Notes: generated from the letters alone by a model not told the origin. 50,162 nt of DNA from Shuttleworthia sp045545575 (GCA_045545575.1 JAZQBE010000065.1:1-50162), one strand, 5' to 3'; positions 1 through 7,574 are shown, counted from the first letter of the stretch. Translations and numbers: made by a program.

Positions 1-291
1 GACCGGGCCGGCCAGCGGTCCGCGCCCGACCTCGTCGATGCCGCAGATATAGGGGCAGTCGGCGGCATACCGGCGCTCGTACACCAGCATCCCGTCAAGG
101 CGCCGCAGCTCGTCTTCCAGGCGCGCAAGGCGCGTTTTCGCGGTCTGCACGAACTTCTGAACACCCTTGCGGCTGTCGCTTTCGTAAGCCTCGATAAAAG
201 CGGTATAGGCCGCGGGATCCGCCCCAATGGCGGAAAGCTCCGCGGAAATCTCACCGACCGGCTTCGCATCCATCTTCTGATCCTGTGCCAT
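1..291 (-). CDS. rnhB: Ribonuclease HII, N-terminal part (cut by window edge)
   Basis: RNase HII cleaves the RNA strand of RNA-DNA hybrids and removes misincorporated ribonucleotides. Only the first 97 codons lie in the window. The first 80 or so residues form a charged helical region, followed by the family motif GIDEVGRGPLAGPV, whose Asp and Glu are the first metal-binding catalytic residues. The N-terminal region before this motif is long, as in many clostridial RNase HII proteins. The start ATG at 291 has an AAAGGA site five bases upstream. It lies ten bases after the stop of lepB, so it is probably the last or a late gene of the lepB-rbgA-lepB run. The placement next to rbgA is the usual Firmicute order. 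The call is secure; the C-terminal half is outside the window. Confidence 0.95.
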   Translation of the reverse strand, partial: MAQDQKMDAKPVGEISAELSAIGADPAAYTAFIEAYESDSRKGVQKFVQTAKTRLARLEDELRRLDGMLVYERRYAADCPYICGIDEVGRGPLAGPV

Positions 292-301
292 GGCGTCCTT
301 T

Positions 302-1156
302 CTAGTCGATCGGACCGAAGGCCGCAAACGGCCACAGCCGCCAGACCACGTGTCCCATCAGCTTGTCCCGGTGCACCGGTCCGACGCTGTCAAACCGGGA
401 GTCCTTGGAATTGTTCCGGTTGTCGCCCATGACGAAGTACTCGTTCTCCTGCAGCCGGACGCCCTCGCCGGCGGCCAATCCCTGGATATAGATGGTCTCC
501 GCTCCGAAGTTTTCCTCGAGGACTTCGCCGTCGATTAAGATCTCTCCGGCCTCGTTCACCTGCACGAGCTCGCCCGGCAGGCCGATGATCCGTTTTATAT
601 AGTAGGTGTCCTTCTCGTGGGCATAGGGAAACACGACGATTTCAAACCGCCGCGGATCGCGGAACCGGTAGGAAAGCTTGTCGATCCAGAGGCTCTGCCC
701 GTTTTCGAGGGTCGGGAACATGGAATCCCCGTCCACCACCGTGCGCTGTCCGACAAAGGTCACGATCAGCCAGGACGCGGCAAAGACACAGGCCAGCTGA
801 AACAGAAACGACAGAAAGCTTTTCAGCGCGGACGGCGCCTTCGGCTCATCTGCAGCCGGCGTCTCGTCGATGGAATGCAGTTTGCTGCCGGCCGCCTGGG
901 CGCGGTGTGCGCGCGCGGCCTCCTGTGCCGGACGCAGGCGGGGCGTCTCGATCGTTCTCGTCGCGGAATCTGTCGAATTTCTGGAAAAACGGAATTTGGT
1001 CGTTTCGGTCCGGGGCGAATTCCAGGGGTCCTCGGGCGAATCAAAGGTGCCGTCCCCGTTATTCAGTTCCAGAATTTCTTTTTCAATCTGCTGCCATTCC
1101 AGATCCTCGAGTTCCTCGGAGGAAAGCTGGGGCATGTTTTTGGTCGATTTATCCAT
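302..1156 (-). CDS. lepB: Type I signal peptidase with long N-terminal cytoplasmic tail
   Basis: This membrane serine protease removes signal peptides from secreted proteins. Numbering from the ATG at 1156, the catalytic box DGDSMFPTLENG places the nucleophile at about Ser145. The general-base lysine is in YIKRIIGLPGE (about Lys188), and the conserved GDNRNNSKDSR box follows. One membrane segment lies at about residues 112-135. About 110 polar, low-complexity residues precede the membrane segment, which is unusual for Gram-positive SipS-like enzymes of about 180 residues. A TTG four codons upstream (1168) is an alternative start, but the ATG is better spaced from GGAAAAG. It is the second lepB in this cluster, separated from the other by rbgA, suggesting paralogues with different substrates or control. 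Confidence 0.93.
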   Translation of the reverse strand: MDKSTKNMPQLSSEELEDLEWQQIEKEILELNNGDGTFDSPEDPWNSPRTETTKFRFSRNSTDSATRTIETPRLRPAQEAARAHRAQAAGSKLHSIDETPAADEPKAPSALKSFLSFLFQLACVFAASWLIVTFVGQRTVVDGDSMFPTLENGQSLWIDKLSYRFRDPRRFEIVVFPYAHEKDTYYIKRIIGLPGELVQVNEAGEILIDGEVLEENFGAETIYIQGLAAGEGVRLQENEYFVMGDNRNNSKDSRFDSVGPVHRDKLMGHVVWRLWPFAAFGPID

Positions 1157-1187
1157 CTTCTTTTCCAATGATGTGCTTTACGAAAGA

Positions 1188-2069
1188 TTACGCTTCCGGT
1201 TCCTCCAGAGTCAGCCGGCCGAGGGCGCCCTTCCGGAAATCGTCGAGCAGGATGCGCGCGGCTTTCGCGACGTCCGGTTCATTGCCGCCGAGCAGGCAGT
1301 TCCGGGCGCGGGCGATGTCGCGCAGAACGTAAAGAGCGGCCGCCGGATCCGTTTCTTCCGCCAGCGGCTTTTCCGAAATCCCGTAGCGTTCGGCCACGGC
1401 CCCGGGATAGCGCCGGTAGAGAATCGCGAGCAGTTCCGCGGACAGAAGCTCCGCGTCAAAGACCTCGTCGCGGATCGCGCCGATGCAGGCCAGGTGAATG
1501 CCCACCATGGGATCCTCGAATTTCGGCCAGAGAATGCCCGGCGTGTCGAGCAGGTCGGTCTGCCTGTCCACGCTGATCCACTGTTTTCCGCGGGTGACGC
1601 CGGGCTTGTTGCCGGTTTTCGTGCCCGCTTTGCCGGAAAAGGCGTTGATAAACGTCGATTTACCGACGTTCGGAATACCGCAGATCATGACGCGGACGGG
1701 CCGGTGTTTGATGCCGCGCCGCGCGTCGCGCTCCCGTTTTTCCTTCGTGACGTCCGCCAGAAGGGCCCGGACAGCGGCGCATTCGCTTCGGCTTCTCGCG
1801 TCAAGCGCTAAAGCCGGCGTCCCGTCCGCCGCAAAGGCCTTCCCCCAGCGTTCCGTCATCTGCGGATCGGCGAGATCCGCTTTGTTCAGCAGACGGATCC
1901 GCAGCTTGCCGTTCGTGATCGCGGCGATGCGCGGATTCGTCGAAGACCGCGGCGCGCGGGCGTCGAGCAGTTCGATGACGACGTCGACGAGCCGGATATC
2001 CTCCTGCATGGCGCGGTCGGCCCGGGTCATATGCCCCGGATACCATTGCACTTCCATGTGTTTTTCCAT
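1188..2069 (-). CDS. rbgA: Ribosome biogenesis GTPase RbgA (YlqF)
   Basis: RbgA is a circularly permuted GTPase needed for late assembly of the 50S subunit. The G motifs occur in permuted order: NKAD (G4) at residues 62-65, then GIPNVGKS (G1) at 131-138, the GVT switch near 157, and DTPG (G3) at 175-178. The N-terminal WYPGHM motif is characteristic of YlqF proteins. The C-terminal 100 residues form the expected helical RNA-binding tail. Length (293 residues) is normal. The ATG at 2069 has an AGG site about six bases upstream; an internal ATG at residue 5 is also possible. It lies between the two signal peptidase genes, and the neighbouring rplS and rnhB are its usual clostridial partners. 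Confidence 0.95.
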   Translation of the reverse strand: MEKHMEVQWYPGHMTRADRAMQEDIRLVDVVIELLDARAPRSSTNPRIAAITNGKLRIRLLNKADLADPQMTERWGKAFAADGTPALALDARSRSECAAVRALLADVTKEKRERDARRGIKHRPVRVMICGIPNVGKSTFINAFSGKAGTKTGNKPGVTRGKQWISVDRQTDLLDTPGILWPKFEDPMVGIHLACIGAIRDEVFDAELLSAELLAILYRRYPGAVAERYGISEKPLAEETDPAAALYVLRDIARARNCLLGGNEPDVAKAARILLDDFRKGALGRLTLEEPEA

Positions 2070-2135
2070 ATGATACCTGTCAGAATCTGTTCTGTCTGTT
2101 CTTCCACTGATGCCGGAATCCGCAGCGGACCTTGC

Positions 2136-2777
2136 CTATCGCACGAGGCCGAGATGGCCGGGGCCGATGGCGATCCACACCTTGCCGATCATCTGCTTTT
2201 TGCTGATCATGCCCACGGACGCGTACCGGCTGTCCTGGCTGTTGTTGCGGTTGTCCCCGAGCACGAAATACTCGTCCGGTCCGAGCGTCAGCGTCTCCGA
2301 CGCCAGTCCGGCATCGAGGATCCGCGGAAGCGAGCTTAGGCTGTGTTCGGTTTCACCGTTGACATAGAGTACGCCGGAGGAAATCGACACGGTATCCCCG
2401 GGCACGGCCACGACGCGCTTTATGCTGATTTCACCGGCGGAGGCCGTCGGCACAAAGGCGATCATGTCCTCCCGTTTCGGCGAAAGGCGCGGACCGGTCA
2501 TCCGGTCGATCAGCACCCGGTCCCCGTCGGAAAGCGTCGGGTCCATGGAGACGCCGGACACGGTCAGATGCGTGCCGAACAGGCGCACCAGAAGGAGCGC
2601 CAGCAAAACGACCGCCGCGATCTGCAGCACCGTAACGGCAAAATGCCGGTTCTTTTTTGTTTCCCCTTCTTTTTTGCGCGGGGCAAAGGACAGGTTCCGG
2701 CTCGGAGCGAGGCCGGAGTCGTCTTTTCCCAGGGCCTGTTTCAGAAACGGCGAAGAGATCTGATTCTTTCTTCTCAT
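2136..2777 (-). CDS. lepB: Type I signal peptidase (second paralogue)
   Basis: This is a signal peptidase of 213 residues. The N-terminal cytoplasmic tail (about 45 residues) is basic, and one membrane segment covers about residues 49-68. The Ser box VSGVSMDPTLSDGD gives nucleophile Ser77, ISIKRVVAVPGD gives the base Lys120, and the GDNRNNSQDSR box follows. The start is peculiar. The ATG at 2777 has no Shine-Dalgarno sequence, a TAG stop lies in frame four codons upstream, and there is no alternative ATG, GTG or TTG before the membrane segment. A TAGAAT hexamer ends six bases upstream of the ATG. The gene follows a strong terminator after rplS, so it probably has its own start of transcription. 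Function is secure; how translation starts is not. Confidence 0.93.
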   Translation of the reverse strand: MRRKNQISSPFLKQALGKDDSGLAPSRNLSFAPRKKEGETKKNRHFAVTVLQIAAVVLLALLLVRLFGTHLTVSGVSMDPTLSDGDRVLIDRMTGPRLSPKREDMIAFVPTASAGEISIKRVVAVPGDTVSISSGVLYVNGETEHSLSSLPRILDAGLASETLTLGPDEYFVLGDNRNNSQDSRYASVGMISKKQMIGKVWIAIGPGHLGLVR

Positions 2778-2803
2778 AGCAACATTCTATCGGAATAAAA
2801 AGG

Positions 2804-2825
2804 AAGGGGCAGAATTCTGCCCCTT
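2804..2825 (-). terminator. Intrinsic terminator after rplS
   Basis: A perfect 22-base palindrome (arms AAGGGGCAGAA and TTCTGCCCCTT) lies between rplS and the downstream lepB. Read on the minus strand it is followed by CC and five T residues at 2795-2801. It should end the long ylxM-to-rplS transcript and uncouple it from the signal peptidase genes. Confidence 0.85.
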
Positions 2826-2869
2826 TCACACTTTTACGCAAGCCCGAAAACGGCCGCTCATACAGATTG

Positions 2870-3223
2870 TCAGCGAATGGCTTCCTTAACCTTCGCGCGC
2901 TTGCCGATCCGGCCGCGCAGATAAGTCAGACGCGCACGGCGAACTTTACCGTGACGGACGATCTCGATCTTTTCTACGTTGGGGCTGTGCAGCGGCCAGG
3001 TCTTTTCCACGCCGACGCCGTTCGAGAACTTACGAACGGTGAAGGTCTCGCGGTTGCCGCCGCCCTGACGCTTTAACACGACGCCTTCGAAGATCTGGGT
3101 ACGCTCGCGGTTGCCTTCGACGATGCGGTTGTAAACCTTTACGGTATCGCCGACCGCAAACTCCGGCACGGATTCCTTGACTTCGCCGGCTTCGATCTGG
3201 CGAATGATCTCGATGTTACTCAT
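2870..3223 (-). CDS. rplS: 50S ribosomal protein L19
   Basis: L19 sits at the 30S-50S interface of the ribosome. The 117-residue product shows the full family pattern: an N-terminal helix, the FAVGDTVKV strand, the FEGVVLKRQGGG loop, the SFSNG-like segment FSNGVGVE, and the C-terminal basic tail YLRGRIGKRAKVKE. Length is normal. The ATG at 3223 follows an AGGAGG site with ideal spacing. It is the last gene before the terminator at 2804-2825 and follows trmD after a 130-base gap, the usual arrangement in Firmicutes. Confidence 0.98.
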   Translation of the reverse strand: MSNIEIIRQIEAGEVKESVPEFAVGDTVKVYNRIVEGNRERTQIFEGVVLKRQGGGNRETFTVRKFSNGVGVEKTWPLHSPNVEKIEIVRHGKVRRARLTYLRGRIGKRAKVKEAIR

Positions 3224-3353
3224 ATTGTTTTCCTCCTGAAAGATACGCTCTTTGATGTTCTTGGTGTTTCAGAAAAGGGTTCCGTATTCGTTCGGAAGGA
3301 AACGCCAGAGGACCATCTCTTGATTCGCAACAGACGTAATGTACCACAGATCA
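3224..3353 (-). other. rplS leader region, possible autoregulatory RNA
   Basis: The trmD-rplS gap is long (130 bases) for this otherwise tightly packed operon. On the minus strand it contains two short stems (AGAG/CTCT and TTCCG/CGGAA) and then the rplS ribosome binding site. L19 leader RNAs are known from low-GC Firmicutes at this position. I could not match the known consensus by eye, so this is only a location hint. Confidence 0.25.
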
Positions 3354-4604
3354 TCAGAAAAAGCAAGCAAAAACCGCATAATCCGAAAGATAAACGTCGA
3401 ACGCGGAAAGGAAGGCCGCATCCGCTTTTTCACCGTGGCCGAACAGGGCCGTCGGAACCTGTCCGTTCTGAAGAAACGCTTCGGCGTTCTCCATCATTTC
3501 GCATACGGGCGCCGGAACGTCGGGGTTCTGTTCCGAAAGCGTACGCTTCCATTTTGACCGGGAAGGCACCAGACCGGGCGTATAGACGGCCAGGTCATAC
3601 CGCGATATATCCGTGCCAAAACCGGAGTCGGAAAGCAGCGCACGGATCGCTTCCGGCTGCCGGGCAAGCAGATACACCGCGCGGCAGGCGCGGCGGCCGC
3701 ATTCCGTTTGCAGCTCCCCGAGGAAGCCGCGGAGCGCTTCTTCGCTCTCCGGCTCATTGACGCAGCAGTACATCGTCCGGGACCGCTCGTCAAAGACCGC
3801 GGCGTCCGCGCCGGGCAGATGAAGCAGCACCGCATCCCCCGATGACAGAACGTTCAGCAGAAGCGCGCCGTTGCGTTTGTCCTTTCGAAGACGCGCTCTC
3901 AGTTCCTCTTCCGCCTCAAACCGCTCGTACAGATCCGGACGGAAGGTCCGCGTCAGCTTTACCGACTGTTCCCGGCGCCAGGCGCGGATGTTTTTCGCAT
4001 TTCCCGAAAGCAGAACCTCCGGGACCGCGCGTCCGTTCCAGACCGCCGGCCGGGTATACTGCGGATACTCCAGAAGATGCTCCGCAAAGGTCTCGGTTTC
4101 CGCGGAGTCGGCGTTGTGCAGCACACCGTCCAGCAGACGGCTGACCGCGTCCATGACGACCAGCGCCGCAAGTTCGCCGCCGGTCAGGATATAATCGCCG
4201 ATCGACAGCGGCTCGGCTTCGATCTCTTCGAGCACGCGCTCGTCGATGCCTTCGTAATGCCCGCAGATCAGCACCAGATCGTCAAACTGCGACATCCGGC
4301 GGACGTCCCGCTGAGTCATGGGACGCGCCTTCGGGGACAGATAAAACACCTTCGTGCGGTTTCCGGCCGGAATCCGGCTTCGGACCGCCGTGAAGGCGTC
4401 ATAGACAGGCTGGGCCTGCATCAGCATGCCCGCGCCGCCGCCGTAGGGCTCGTCGTCCACATGCCGGTGCACATCCTGGGTATAATCGCGGATATCGACG
4501 ACATCCGCCGAAATTCCGCCGCGCGACACCGCGCGACCGAGGATGCTGTAGGATGCCGTGCTTTTGATCATCTCGGGAAACAGGGACAGCACATGAAAGA
4601 CCAT
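3354..4604 (-). CDS. trmD: tRNA (guanine-N1)-methyltransferase TrmD with C-terminal extension
   Basis: TrmD methylates G37 of tRNAs reading CNN and some other codons, using S-adenosylmethionine bound in a trefoil knot. The first 240 residues are a complete enzyme: N-terminal LSLFPEM, DDEPYGGGAGM at 50-60, the cofactor loops GHYEGIDERV at 115-124 and SIGDYILTGGELA at 134-146, EYPQYTRP at 179-186, and GNAKNIRAWR at 201-210. TrmD normally ends near residue 250. Here about 170 further residues follow in the same frame with an alternating strand/helix pattern. Segments near 285-330 and the sequence LLSDSGFGTD recall the end of a GNAT acetyltransferase fold, but no acetyl-CoA loop is clear. The start lies one base after rimM. 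The extension is real coding sequence; its role is unknown. Confidence 0.95.
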   Translation of the reverse strand: MVFHVLSLFPEMIKSTASYSILGRAVSRGGISADVVDIRDYTQDVHRHVDDEPYGGGAGMLMQAQPVYDAFTAVRSRIPAGNRTKVFYLSPKARPMTQRDVRRMSQFDDLVLICGHYEGIDERVLEEIEAEPLSIGDYILTGGELAALVVMDAVSRLLDGVLHNADSAETETFAEHLLEYPQYTRPAVWNGRAVPEVLLSGNAKNIRAWRREQSVKLTRTFRPDLYERFEAEEELRARLRKDKRNGALLLNVLSSGDAVLLHLPGADAAVFDERSRTMYCCVNEPESEEALRGFLGELQTECGRRACRAVYLLARQPEAIRALLSDSGFGTDISRYDLAVYTPGLVPSRSKWKRTLSEQNPDVPAPVCEMMENAEAFLQNGQVPTALFGHGEKADAAFLSAFDVYLSDYAVFACFF

Positions 4605-4605
4605 G

Positions 4606-5112
4606 CTATTCCAATCCTTTCATCAGGTGCACCAGCATCTGCCCCGCCTCGGGATCCACCGAAAGAACACAGTCCCTGATGGCCGGAAGCAGGATCTCGG
4701 ATCCACCGGGCTTTCGGACGACATAGACGTCGTTCGCGCCGGTTTCCAGGATTTCCGTCAGCGTGCCCAGCGTCCGGCCGTCGTCGGTCAAAACGCTGAT
4801 GCCGATCAGATCCGCGTAATAGTTTTCGTTTTCCGCCAGCGGAACCCCTTCCCCGCGGGGAATATACAGTTCCTTCTGCCGCAGCAGATTCGCCTCCTCC
4901 GGCGTGTCGATGCCCTCAAGGGAAAGCAGCACGCGGTCCTTCGTGTACCGGACCGAGCGGATGACAAGCGTTTTCGCGCCGTCGTCCGCGGCCAGACGGA
5001 CCTCATGAAGATTTGAAAACCGCCGGGGATCGTCGGTTGTCGGAAAAACTTTCACCTCGCCGCGAATGCCGTGCGACGAGGTGATAACGCCAATTCGAAG
5101 ATAGGATTCCAT
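4606..5112 (-). CDS. rimM: Ribosome maturation factor RimM
   Basis: RimM helps 16S rRNA processing and assembly of the 30S head, binding S19. The 168-residue protein has the N-terminal RimM barrel (IGVITSSHGIRGEVKV at about 7-22, then LLSLEGIDTPEEA) and a C-terminal PRC barrel (YYADLIGISVLTDDG, followed by ILLPAIRDCVLSVD). Length and layout are standard. The stop codon is one base before the trmD start, so the two are probably translationally coupled. The start at 5112 lies eight bases after khpA. Confidence 0.96.
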   Translation of the reverse strand: MESYLRIGVITSSHGIRGEVKVFPTTDDPRRFSNLHEVRLAADDGAKTLVIRSVRYTKDRVLLSLEGIDTPEEANLLRQKELYIPRGEGVPLAENENYYADLIGISVLTDDGRTLGTLTEILETGANDVYVVRKPGGSEILLPAIRDCVLSVDPEAGQMLVHLMKGLE

Positions 5113-5120
5113 ATTATCCG

Positions 5121-5351
5121 TTATTCTACGATGTCCAGAACAATTTTGCGGTTTTCCTGCGTCGCGGCTGCTTTGGCCACGGCGCGGATCGCCTTCGCGA
5201 TCTTTCCCTGTCTGCCGATGACTTTACCCATATCGGAAGGGGCTACCTTCAGCTCGATAAACGTCGTACGGCCGGCGTGACTTTCGGTCACCACAACCTC
5301 ATCCGGTGCGTCAACAAGGGACTTTGCGATAACTTCTATCAATTCCTTCAT
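5121..5351 (-). CDS. khpA: KH-domain RNA-binding protein KhpA
   Basis: This is a single type II KH domain of 76 residues. The RNA-binding GxxG loop is GRQG at 46-49 within GKVIGRQGKIAKAIR. KhpA proteins pair with KhpB (Jag) and affect cell division and small-RNA biology in Firmicutes. The position between rpsP and rimM is the conserved one (older names ylqC). The start has a GAGGTGGCGAAATG context. The family call is secure. Confidence 0.95.
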   Translation of the reverse strand: MKELIEVIAKSLVDAPDEVVVTESHAGRTTFIELKVAPSDMGKVIGRQGKIAKAIRAVAKAAATQENRKIVLDIVE

Positions 5352-5377
5352 TTCGCCACCTCGATTCGGATGAAAGA

Positions 5378-5629
5378 TTACTTGCCTGCAAGGATACCGG
5401 CGTTGCGGAAAATACGCGCAACGGTCTCGGTCGGCTGGGCACCGGTCTCAAGCCACTTCTTCGCAAGATCTTCCTTGATCGTGTAAGCGCTCGGGTTCTG
5501 GGTCGGATCATAGGTGCCGATCTCTTCGATGAAACGGCCGTCTCTGGGAGAACGGGAATCCGCCACGATGATGCGGTAGAACGGAGCCTTCTTCTGACCC
5601 ATGCGCTTTAATCTGATTTTTACTGCCAT
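5378..5629 (-). CDS. rpsP: 30S ribosomal protein S16
   Basis: S16 is a small-subunit assembly protein. The 83-residue product starts with VKIRLKRMGQKKAPFYR and continues with IVADSRSPRDGRFIEEIGTYDP, the signature of the family. Length is typical. The ATG at 5629 follows an AAGGAGG site. A 135-base spacer separates it from ffh upstream; that spacer holds a possible weak -10 (TATAAG) but no convincing -35, so it is probably cotranscribed with ffh. Confidence 0.98.
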   Translation of the reverse strand: MAVKIRLKRMGQKKAPFYRIIVADSRSPRDGRFIEEIGTYDPTQNPSAYTIKEDLAKKWLETGAQPTETVARIFRNAGILAGK

Positions 5630-5764
5630 GTCTTTCCTCCTTCAATGGAAATGATTGTGATGCCGCACAGCCGAAGCCGCGCCAACTTCCTTCTTATAAT
5701 GAAGGGAATGTATTCAGAAACGGATGCCGGTCGCGGCGCCGTTGTCTGCCTTGATTCAGCCGCC

Positions 5765-7123
5765 TTAAAACAGGCCGCCGAACAGTCCGCCGAGGCCGCC
5801 CTTCCGTCCGCGTTTGCCGGTCATCTTCGGCAGCTGCTTCATCATCTTGCGGGACTGTTCAAACTGTTTGAGAAACCGGTTGACCTCGCTGATGTCGAGG
5901 CCGGCGCCCATCGCGATCCGCCGCTTGCGCTGCGGGGTGAGGATCTTTGGGTTGGCCCGCTCCTGCGGCGTCATCGAGTAGATGATGGCCTCGGTGTGCG
6001 CCAGCTGCTTGTCAGAGACGGCGTTTTCGAGGTCGGCGATCTGGCCGGCGTTCATGCCCGGCATCATGCCGAGAACACCTGTAATGCCGCCCAGCTTCTT
6101 CATCTGCTCCATCGATTCCAGGTAGTCGTTGAAATCGAATTCGGCCTTCATCATCCTGCGGCCGAGCTCGTCGGCCTTCTTTTCGTCGATTTCGGCCTGG
6201 GCCTTCTCGATGAGCGTTAAGACGTCGCCCATGCCGAGGATCCGGGAAGCCATGCGGTCCGGGTAAAACTGTTCGAGATCCGACAGCTTTTCGCCCATGC
6301 CGCAGTAGAGAATCGGCTTGCCGGTCACGGCGCGGATGGAAAGGGCCGCACCGCCGCGGGTGTCGCCGTCCAGCTTCGTGACGATCACGCCGCTGATGCC
6401 GATCTTTTCGTCGAACTGGGACGCGACGTTCACCGCGTCCTGACCGGTCATGGCGTCGACGACAAGCACGGTTTCATGCACTTCCACCGCTTCCTTGATC
6501 GCCGCAAGCTCCGCCATCATGTCCTCATCGACATGCAGACGGCCGGCGGTATCGATGATGACGACGTTGAAGCCGCCCTTTTTCGCGTGCTCGATGCCGG
6601 CGCGGGCGATGTCGACGGGATTGTGTCCGCTGCCCATTTCAAAGACGTCCACACCCATCTTTTCGCCGTTGATCTTCAACTGTTCGATGGCGGCCGGACG
6701 GTACACGTCGCAGGCAATCAGAAGCGGCTTCTTGCCCTTCTGGACAAGCTTGCCGGCAAGCTTTGCGGCGGTCGTCGTTTTACCGGCGCCCTGAAGGCCG
6801 GCCATCATGATGACCGTGGTCGCCTGGCCGGGCTGCAGCGGAAGCTCCGTGGTTTCGGAGCCCATCAGGTCGATCATCTCTTCGTTGACGATCTTGATGA
6901 CGGTCTGGGCCGGGTTCAGCCCGGAAAGAACGTCGCTGCCGACGGCGCGTTCCGTGACGCGGCGGACGAAATCCTTAACGACTTTAAACGAGACGTCCGC
7001 TTCAAGCAGCGCCATGCGGACTTCGCGCATGGCCGTTTTCACGTCGTCCTCGGTCAGAAGGCCTTTTCCGCGCAGGCTTCGGAATACGTTCTGGAGTTTT
7101 TCGGATAAGCTGTCAAAAGCCAT
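5765..7123 (-). CDS. ffh: Signal recognition particle protein Ffh
   Basis: Ffh binds signal sequences of nascent membrane proteins together with 4.5S/scRNA and docks on FtsY. The 452 residues show the N domain (1-90), the G domain with P-loop GLQGAGKTT at 109-117, the DTAGRLHVD and TKLDGDTRGG motifs, and a methionine-rich M domain from about residue 300. RRIAMGAGLDISEVN lies in the RNA-binding part, and the protein ends in a Gly-Phe-rich tail. Start and upstream ylxM stop are one base apart. YlxM is its usual regulatory partner in Gram-positives. No SRP RNA gene was found in the window. Confidence 0.98.
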   Translation of the reverse strand: MAFDSLSEKLQNVFRSLRGKGLLTEDDVKTAMREVRMALLEADVSFKVVKDFVRRVTERAVGSDVLSGLNPAQTVIKIVNEEMIDLMGSETTELPLQPGQATTVIMMAGLQGAGKTTTAAKLAGKLVQKGKKPLLIACDVYRPAAIEQLKINGEKMGVDVFEMGSGHNPVDIARAGIEHAKKGGFNVVIIDTAGRLHVDEDMMAELAAIKEAVEVHETVLVVDAMTGQDAVNVASQFDEKIGISGVIVTKLDGDTRGGAALSIRAVTGKPILYCGMGEKLSDLEQFYPDRMASRILGMGDVLTLIEKAQAEIDEKKADELGRRMMKAEFDFNDYLESMEQMKKLGGITGVLGMMPGMNAGQIADLENAVSDKQLAHTEAIIYSMTPQERANPKILTPQRKRRIAMGAGLDISEVNRFLKQFEQSRKMMKQLPKMTGKRGRKGGLGGLFGGLF

Positions 7124-7124
7124 A

Positions 7125-7478
7125 TCAGTTTAAGTCCTCCCAAATCTGTTCCGCGATCTGTGCGATCTGCTGCACGGTCTGTGTGCTGTCGGTTCCGCCG
7201 GCCGCGGCGCTGCGGATCTGGGCGATCCGGTTCTTCACAAGCATAAAGCGCTTCAAAAGGCCGAGTTTTTCTTCGTAGGATTCGAGGGTTTTCGTGCACC
7301 GGCGGATGATGTCGTGCACCGCCTGGCGGCTGGTTCCCACCTCTTCGGCGATTTCCGCGAGGGACAGGTCGTTCAGAACGTAGTCCTCGTAGATGCCGCG
7401 CTGATGCGGGTTTAACAGTTCGCCGTAGAAATCGTACAGATCTCCCTGGCGGACGCGGTTTTCCATATCCGTGCTCAC
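7125..7478 (-). CDS. ylxM: YlxM family helix-turn-helix protein (SRP-associated)
   Basis: YlxM is a small helix-turn-helix protein encoded just before ffh in Gram-positive bacteria; it is reported to interact with the SRP pathway. The sequence has the family start LYDFYGELLNPHQRGIYEDY and a sigma-70 region 4-like helix-turn-helix, LSLAEIAEEVGTSRQAVHDI, followed by a coiled tail. I chose the GTG at 7478 because AGAGGA lies six bases upstream. The longer frame from an ATG at 7514 has no ribosome binding site and would begin inside the promoter palindrome. The product is about 117 residues. Confidence 0.9.
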   Translation of the reverse strand: MSTDMENRVRQGDLYDFYGELLNPHQRGIYEDYVLNDLSLAEIAEEVGTSRQAVHDIIRRCTKTLESYEEKLGLLKRFMLVKNRIAQIRSAAAGGTDSTQTVQQIAQIAEQIWEDLN

Positions 7479-7520
7479 GTTGATTCCTCTGTTTGTTTCG
7501 GTAAATCCCTGCATACAGCA

Positions 7521-7556
7521 ACAGACCGCGTTCTACAATAGCAGAACGCGGTCTGT
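7521..7556. repeat. Inverted repeat spanning the ylxM-ffh -10 box
   Basis: Two perfect 14-base arms, ACAGACCGCGTTCT and AGAACGCGGTCTGT, are separated by eight bases. On the minus strand the eight-base centre contains the TATTGT hexamer of the putative ylxM promoter. There is no U-run after the stem on the minus strand. A transcript starting at this promoter would contain only part of the stem, so the repeat looks more like a DNA operator than a terminator. Confidence 0.75.
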
Positions 7557-7563
7557 GTGTCAA
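7535..7563 (-). promoter_or_regulatory. Promoter for the ylxM-ffh-rpsP-rplS operon
   Basis: The -35 is TTGACA (7558-7563) and the -10 is TATTGT (7535-7540), with a 17-base spacer on the minus strand. An A/T-rich tract lies upstream of the -35. Predicted transcription starts near 7528, about 50 bases before the GTG of ylxM. It overlaps the palindrome at 7521-7556. Confidence 0.75.
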
Positions 7564-7574
7564 GTATTTTTTCT

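Noticed and set aside
870..1811. Plus-strand frame of 313 codons across lepB and rbgA
   Set aside because: It is antisense to two well-supported genes, has no ribosome binding site and no recognisable motif. High GC content keeps such shadow frames open.
5630..5764. Possible promoter or riboswitch before rpsP
   Set aside because: A TATAAG hexamer exists but no matching -35, and no conserved RNA structure could be recognised.
7479..7514. Longer ylxM start at an ATG
   Set aside because: No ribosome binding site, and it would start close to the predicted transcription start; the GTG at 7478 has AGAGGA at proper distance.
7521..7556. Palindrome as the ilvA terminator
   Set aside because: No U-run follows on the minus strand, and an excellent promoter overlaps it. 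Kept as operator-like repeat instead.
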